Assembly: GCF_003627795.1 (NCBI RefSeq)
Contig: NZ_CP032685.1
Span: 1,302,001-1,366,000 of the forward strand
Direction: 5' to 3'
Length of the DNA: 64,000 nucleotides
Source: Rhizobium sp. CCGE531
GTDB taxonomy: Bacteria > Pseudomonadota > Alphaproteobacteria > Rhizobiales > Rhizobiaceae
The notes beneath the pieces were generated by a model. That model searched no databases. It saw only the letters and a list, made by a program, of their open reading frames with translations, and was not told the origin of the DNA. The translations under genes and the position numbers were made by a program. Shown piece after piece: positions 63,947 through 64,000 of the stretch (within the stretch, counting starts at the first letter, position 1; each line of letters starts with the position of its first letter).

Positions 63947-64000
63947 GCAGAAAAAATCGGGCAACCATCCGTCCTCGTGGTTCGAGACGGCCCTTTGGGC

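Overview
The window looks like rhizobial (Rhizobiaceae, Alphaproteobacteria) DNA. It is GC-rich, and it carries a protocatechuate operon in the order pcaDCHGB with a divergent LysR regulator PcaQ, a linked branched-chain-type ABC transporter resembling pcaMNVWX, several peptide-type ABC systems, a CyaC-like membrane adenylate cyclase and a Rhizobium-type intergenic repeat. No rRNA, tRNA or CRISPR array was seen. The gene mix suggests an accessory replicon or an accessory part of a chromosome, but the sequence does not settle which.

Layout. (A) 1-3346: a small minus-strand operon (SDR oxidoreductase, glutathione S-transferase, isochorismatase-fold protein, partial unknown gene) with a divergent AraC regulator. 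(B) 3677-14335: a xenobiotic or organosulfur-type catabolic island: TetR regulator, DsbA-fold isomerase, peptide-type ABC importer (binding protein, two permeases, fused tandem ATPase), two flavin-dependent luciferase-like monooxygenases, a DszC/SfnC-like acyl-CoA-dehydrogenase-fold monooxygenase and a broken ketopantoate-reductase-like gene. Three near-identical 16-bp palindromes stand before the three transcription units. (C) 14636-19603: TetR/GST pair with two matching operators, decayed sequence, two small envelope or secreted proteins, and a dead IS6-family element. (D) 19946-41570 plus 46317-47147: a large uncharacterised locus that combines three nucleotide-cyclase-fold proteins, a free-standing cyclic-nucleotide-binding protein, a metallo-beta-lactamase-fold hydrolase, four glycosyltransferases, a deacetylase, two methyltransferases, a tightly coupled peptide-type ABC importer and a 904-residue ABC exporter-like protein whose nucleotide-binding domain has lost its catalytic residues. 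(E) 41571-46263: a stack of insertion sequences (an IS91-like element probably inside an IS630-like element, then an IS110-family element) that splits locus D. (F) 47456-52226: MarR regulator, fused 5-oxoprolinase/hydantoinase, GFA-family protein. (G) 52365-63946: uptake and conversion of 4-hydroxybenzoate and protocatechuate (pcaMNVWX-like transporter, pcaBGHCD, pcaQ, pobA, pobR) with two candidate PcaQ boxes.

How the genes work together. In G, PobA hydroxylates 4-hydroxybenzoate to protocatechuate; PcaHG cleaves the ring, and PcaB, PcaC and PcaD convert the product to beta-ketoadipate. PcaQ probably controls both the enzymes and the importer. In B, one TetR protein probably controls import and oxidative attack on an unknown substrate, with the importer-LLM gene order conserved as a unit. 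In D, I infer that a second messenger made by the cyclases is sensed by the small cyclic-nucleotide-binding protein encoded just downstream of the degenerate transporter, and that the glycosyltransferases, deacetylase and methyltransferases build or modify a surface glycan or glycolipid. This is the best candidate here for an undescribed system.
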